DNA of 64,000 nucleotides from Bacillota bacterium (GTDB lineage: Bacteria; Bacillota; Clostridia; Acetivibrionales; DSM-1351). The notes below the pieces were generated by a model, which worked only from the letters and a program-made list of their open reading frames with translations, searched no databases and was not told the origin of the DNA. This document shows, in pieces, positions 61,292 through 64,000 of this stretch. The translations under genes and the position numbers were made by a program. Positions within the stretch are counted from its first letter, which is position 1. Every line of letters starts with the position of its first letter. The DNA lies in assembly GCA_023415305.1 (NCBI GenBank), contig JAEZKZ010000101.1, positions 1 to 64,000 on the forward strand, written 5' to 3'.

Positions 61292-63316
61292 ATGGAATAT
61301 CATGTATCAAAACAGGGAAATGATCAGGCAAAAGGAACTGCTGATCAGCCCTTCCGTACTATATCACGCGCTGCAGCTCTTGCCTTGCCCGGAGATACTG
61401 TTACCGTGCACACCGGTATATATAGAGAATGGGTTAACCCTGCTAATGGTGGAACTGAGGAGCATAGAATCAATTACCAATCGGCTGGAGACGGAGAAGT
61501 GGTCATTACGGGGGCCGAACGGATTTCTGATTGGAAGGATGAAGGGAATAATGTCTGGAGTACAGAAGTACCCAATTCGCTATTTTCCATACGTAACCCC
61601 TTTGAAGTGGAGTTAAGCGGGGACTGGCTGTTTGACGGAGCATTCAGTGTTCATCTAGGTGATGTATATCTGGATTGCAAATCGCTTTACGAATGCGATT
61701 CTGTCGATAAGGTACGAAATCCTGAAATTTGGCCTGATGCTAAATATCCCGAGGATTCATTACTTAAATGGTATGCCCAGGCTGGTTCTGTAACAACAAA
61801 AATCTGGGCTAATTTTGGTGGAAAAGATCCCCGTAAGGAAAATGTAGAAATTAATGTCCGTCCCTATTGCTTCTGGCCTGAGAAGCCAGGACTTAACTAT
61901 ATAACCGTAAGGGGCTTCACACTTCGTCAGGCATCACCTCAATGGGCACCGCCTACTGACTACCAGGAAGGTTTGATCGGACCTCACTGGAGTAAGGGCT
62001 GGATTATTGAAAACAATATTATCAGTGAATCCAAAAGCGTTGGCATCAGCCTGGGTACTGAAATTGGCACAGGTCACGCCAAGTGTTTGGACAAGCATGT
62101 TAAAGGTGGTACTCAGCGTGAGCAGGAGGTTATTTTGCGAGCATTACGCTCTGGCTGGCACAAGGAAAGAGTAGGTAGTCACATCGTTCGGGGCAATGTG
62201 ATACATGATTGTGAACAGGCAGGCGTTGTGGGACATATGGGAGGTGCCTTCAGCCGTATATATCAGAATCGTATTTACAATATTCACCACAAAAGGCTTA
62301 GACATGGTGCCGAAGTAGCTGGAATTAAGCTGCATGCATCTCTGGATACTCAGATTAGTGAAAATGTAATCTATAGCTGCTACCGTGCGCTTTGGCTCGA
62401 CTGGCAGGCTCAGGGCACTCGCATAAGCCGTAATGTATTTTTTGACAACCTTTCTGAGGACTTGTTTGTTGAGGTTTGCCATGGCCCATATATGGCTGAT
62501 CATAACCTGTTCCTTTCCCCGATGAATTCCAGAAATATGGCGCAGGGTGGAGCGTTTGTCCACAATTTGTTCGCAGGAAGGTTTGTGATTCAATCTGAGA
62601 TTACCCGTGTTACACCATACCACTTCCCACACGAGACGGCAATGGCCGGATATTCAAATATTTCGGGAGGCGACGACAGGTACTACAATAATATCTTTTT
62701 GAGTGACAATGATAGTAATAACGAACCTGTTCCTATAACGTTTTTTGAACATCTTCCGCTTAAACCCAGGGGTGAAGTTGGCGACGACGGCAAGACGGTC
62801 ATGGATGGTGTCCCGGATAATTCCCGCTGCTATTTGCATCCTGTGGGACTGGGAGGGTACAACGAACATCCTGATGTAAAACATAAGAAATGGTGGGAAT
62901 ACACTAAAGCAGAACTTGCTGAACTAGGCGATGCCGCAAATGACTTCTTTATCGGAAATGCAGTTCTTCCGGTTGCTGTAAGTGGTAATGTATACCTTAA
63001 CAATGCTGTTCCCGGGATACATGAAGCCAATCCGAAAATATATGAGCAAAATGGTATAAAGGTGGAATTTAACCCTTCACAAGGTAAGGTACACCTTCAT
63101 ATCGTCGAACCTGAATTAATTCGGAGAGCATCTCCAATGTTGGTCACCACCGATCTGCTTGGCAAGACTTATCACGCTGAAATGAATTATGAGCAACCGG
63201 ATGGCACTCCATATCGTTTTGACTCGGACTTTTTTGGAGTAAAGAGACCCGATGCAAATGTGACACCCGGTCCATTTGAATTGACTGAGAATAATACAAT
63301 AGATTTTGAGCTCTAG
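61292..63316 (+). CDS. GH120 beta-xylosidase
   Basis: This 674-residue right-handed beta-helix protein matches GH120 along its length: start 'MEYHVSKQGNDQAKGTADQP', 'ITVRGFTL', 'LIGPHWSKGWIIENNIIS', 'GIKLHASLDTQISENVI'. The catalytic Asp is in 'LWLDWQAQGTRISRN' and the Glu in 'LFVEVCHGPY'. Thermoanaerobacterium XylC is the type enzyme. No signal peptide, so it would act on imported xylo-oligosaccharides. ATG 61292 is 6 bases after GAGAGG; the frame further up to 61163 is not family-like. Confidence 0.92.
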   Translation: MEYHVSKQGNDQAKGTADQPFRTISRAAALALPGDTVTVHTGIYREWVNPANGGTEEHRINYQSAGDGEVVITGAERISDWKDEGNNVWSTEVPNSLFSIRNPFEVELSGDWLFDGAFSVHLGDVYLDCKSLYECDSVDKVRNPEIWPDAKYPEDSLLKWYAQAGSVTTKIWANFGGKDPRKENVEINVRPYCFWPEKPGLNYITVRGFTLRQASPQWAPPTDYQEGLIGPHWSKGWIIENNIISESKSVGISLGTEIGTGHAKCLDKHVKGGTQREQEVILRALRSGWHKERVGSHIVRGNVIHDCEQAGVVGHMGGAFSRIYQNRIYNIHHKRLRHGAEVAGIKLHASLDTQISENVIYSCYRALWLDWQAQGTRISRNVFFDNLSEDLFVEVCHGPYMADHNLFLSPMNSRNMAQGGAFVHNLFAGRFVIQSEITRVTPYHFPHETAMAGYSNISGGDDRYYNNIFLSDNDSNNEPVPITFFEHLPLKPRGEVGDDGKTVMDGVPDNSRCYLHPVGLGGYNEHPDVKHKKWWEYTKAELAELGDAANDFFIGNAVLPVAVSGNVYLNNAVPGIHEANPKIYEQNGIKVEFNPSQGKVHLHIVEPELIRRASPMLVTTDLLGKTYHAEMNYEQPDGTPYRFDSDFFGVKRPDANVTPGPFELTENNTIDFEL

Positions 63317-63337
63317 TTAATAGTAAATTTTAAAGGA

Positions 63338-63385
63338 AATGTCCTCAAATGTTAGTTTAACATTTAAGGGCATTTTTTTATTTTC
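63338..63385 (+). terminator. Rho-independent terminator after GH120 gene
   Basis: A stem of about 17 pairs (63338-63355 with 63357-63373, two G-U or mismatched positions) is followed by TTTTTTTATTTT. Confidence 0.85.
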
Positions 63386-63479
63386 GGTTGTTAAATGTTA
63401 CCTGTTTTTACCATAGTATGTGAGAAAGCAATAAAACCCAATATAAGGCTGAAAATAATCATATAAAGGAGAACCCTGT

Positions 63480-63686
63480 ATGGAACAATTAAAAAGTGTT
63501 ATTGATATGCTGAAAAAAGTAAATTTAAAAAACAGTTCGGTATTGGACTCATGCAAGGAAGATAAATTACAGCAGGATATGGATTATGAAAACCTCTTTA
63601 AGGAATTCTGGACGGCTGATCTTAGAATAAAGAACATCATTATACTTTTGGAGGCTATTGAAAAGGAATTAGAGGCAGTGAGTTAG
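63480..63686 (+). CDS. Small acidic helical protein of unknown function
   Basis: This 68-residue protein appears all-helical ('KSVIDMLKKVNLKNSSVLD', 'IKNIIILLEAIEKELEAV'). It has a good AAAGGAG ribosome site and no recognised family. The next gene starts 203 bases later. Confidence 0.6.
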   Translation: MEQLKSVIDMLKKVNLKNSSVLDSCKEDKLQQDMDYENLFKEFWTADLRIKNIIILLEAIEKELEAVS

Positions 63687-63889
63687 CAAAAAATTTAAAA
63701 AATAAAAAAAATAAAAATTTTAGTTGTAAAGCAGTCCTTAATTTTACCTAATATAGTGAAATGGGAAAAACACAATATATTGAGTTGTTTCTATTTCTGC
63801 AATCAAGATGTATTTAAATTCATAAAATTAAAATGTACAAAATTCCCCCGAAGAGTTGTTTAAATACTTCGTTATAAAAGGTAGGCCAA

Positions 63890-64000
63890 ATGAAAATTAC
63901 AGAAAACTACATTAACAAAAAAGCGGGTAAGGCATTTGCTAATATGGAGTCGGAGACTGCTAAACCGTATTCCTCAAATATGGAATACATAGCAGAGGAA
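63890..64000 (+). CDS. Unknown protein, 3' end outside window
   Basis: ATG 63890, with AAAGGTAGG upstream, opens a frame that stays open to the window edge ('MKITENYINKKAGKAFANM'). Only 37 residues are visible, too few to assign. A FlgM-like anti-sigma factor was considered but not supported. Confidence 0.5.
   Translation, partial: MKITENYINKKAGKAFANMESETAKPYSSNMEYIAEE

Noticed and set aside
63890..64000. FlgM-type anti-sigma factor at the right edge
   Set aside because: Only 37 residues are visible and none of the usual FlgM core is present.

Overview
The window looks like the chromosome of a low-GC, anaerobic, plant-cell-wall-degrading member of the Clostridia, most like the Ruminiclostridium / Clostridium cellulolyticum group. 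The supporting signs are AT-rich spacers, strong GGAGG ribosome sites, a CBM3 cellulose-binding module, GH43 arabinan enzymes, a GH120 beta-xylosidase, several MalFG-type sugar importers without their own ATPase, and ferredoxin/NADH bifurcation-type redox genes. The genus is an inference; no rRNA or marker gene is present.

Layout. 1-3.4 kb: tail of a sugar ABC importer operon with a YhcH-type anomerase and a PfkB sugar kinase. 3.9-13.0 kb: an IclR regulator with a perfect consensus promoter, a duplicated operator-like element, then a nine-gene operon (binding protein, two permeases, sialidase-fold glycosidase, YhcH anomerase, DapA/NanA-family aldolase, ribokinase-like kinase, single-domain KdsD/GutQ-like isomerase, RbsD/FucU mutarotase). 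Read together this fits catabolism of a 2-keto-3-deoxy sugar acid, with Kdo as my best guess: glycoside to Kdo, then pyruvate plus D-arabinose, then arabinose-5-P, then ribulose-5-P. 13.5-23.7 kb: an eleven-gene run encoding HdrBCA, an MvhD/FlxD protein, FlxC, FlxB, FlxA, a soluble two-subunit fumarate reductase and a two-subunit class I fumarase. I infer an NADH-dependent, flavin-based bifurcating fumarate reductase. These two operons are the best candidates for undescribed systems.

23.8-34.2 kb: a SemiSWEET-like protein, a hydrolase, a small regulator with a structured leader, two acetyltransferases, an Ala/Gly/Thr-rich repeat protein, and a metal-homeostasis block (Fur-family regulator, CobW GTPase, a CobW-permease fusion, a TIGR03943 protein). 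33.2-41.0 kb: an arabinan locus with an ArsR-like regulator, an importer, a lipoprotein GH43 and a cytoplasmic GH43. 41-48.8 kb: a BtrH-like protein, a decayed GH130/LacI pair around a 34-bp perfect palindrome, then small conserved genes (DUF188, DUF1653, LUD, DUF503), an MFS transporter, GDPD and MsrAB.

48.9-60.8 kb: a compact phage-type lysis cassette headed by what looks like a split sigma factor (SigO/RsoA-like), divergent from a 1587-residue secreted protein with 13 HYR-like repeats and CBM3. Next come a 1413-residue polymorphic toxin, with an eCIS-type N-terminal motif and a C-terminal HNH nuclease, and its SUKH-family immunity protein. 61.3-64 kb: a GH120 beta-xylosidase and two small unknown genes, the last cut by the window edge. 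No tRNA, rRNA, CRISPR array or intact insertion sequence was seen.
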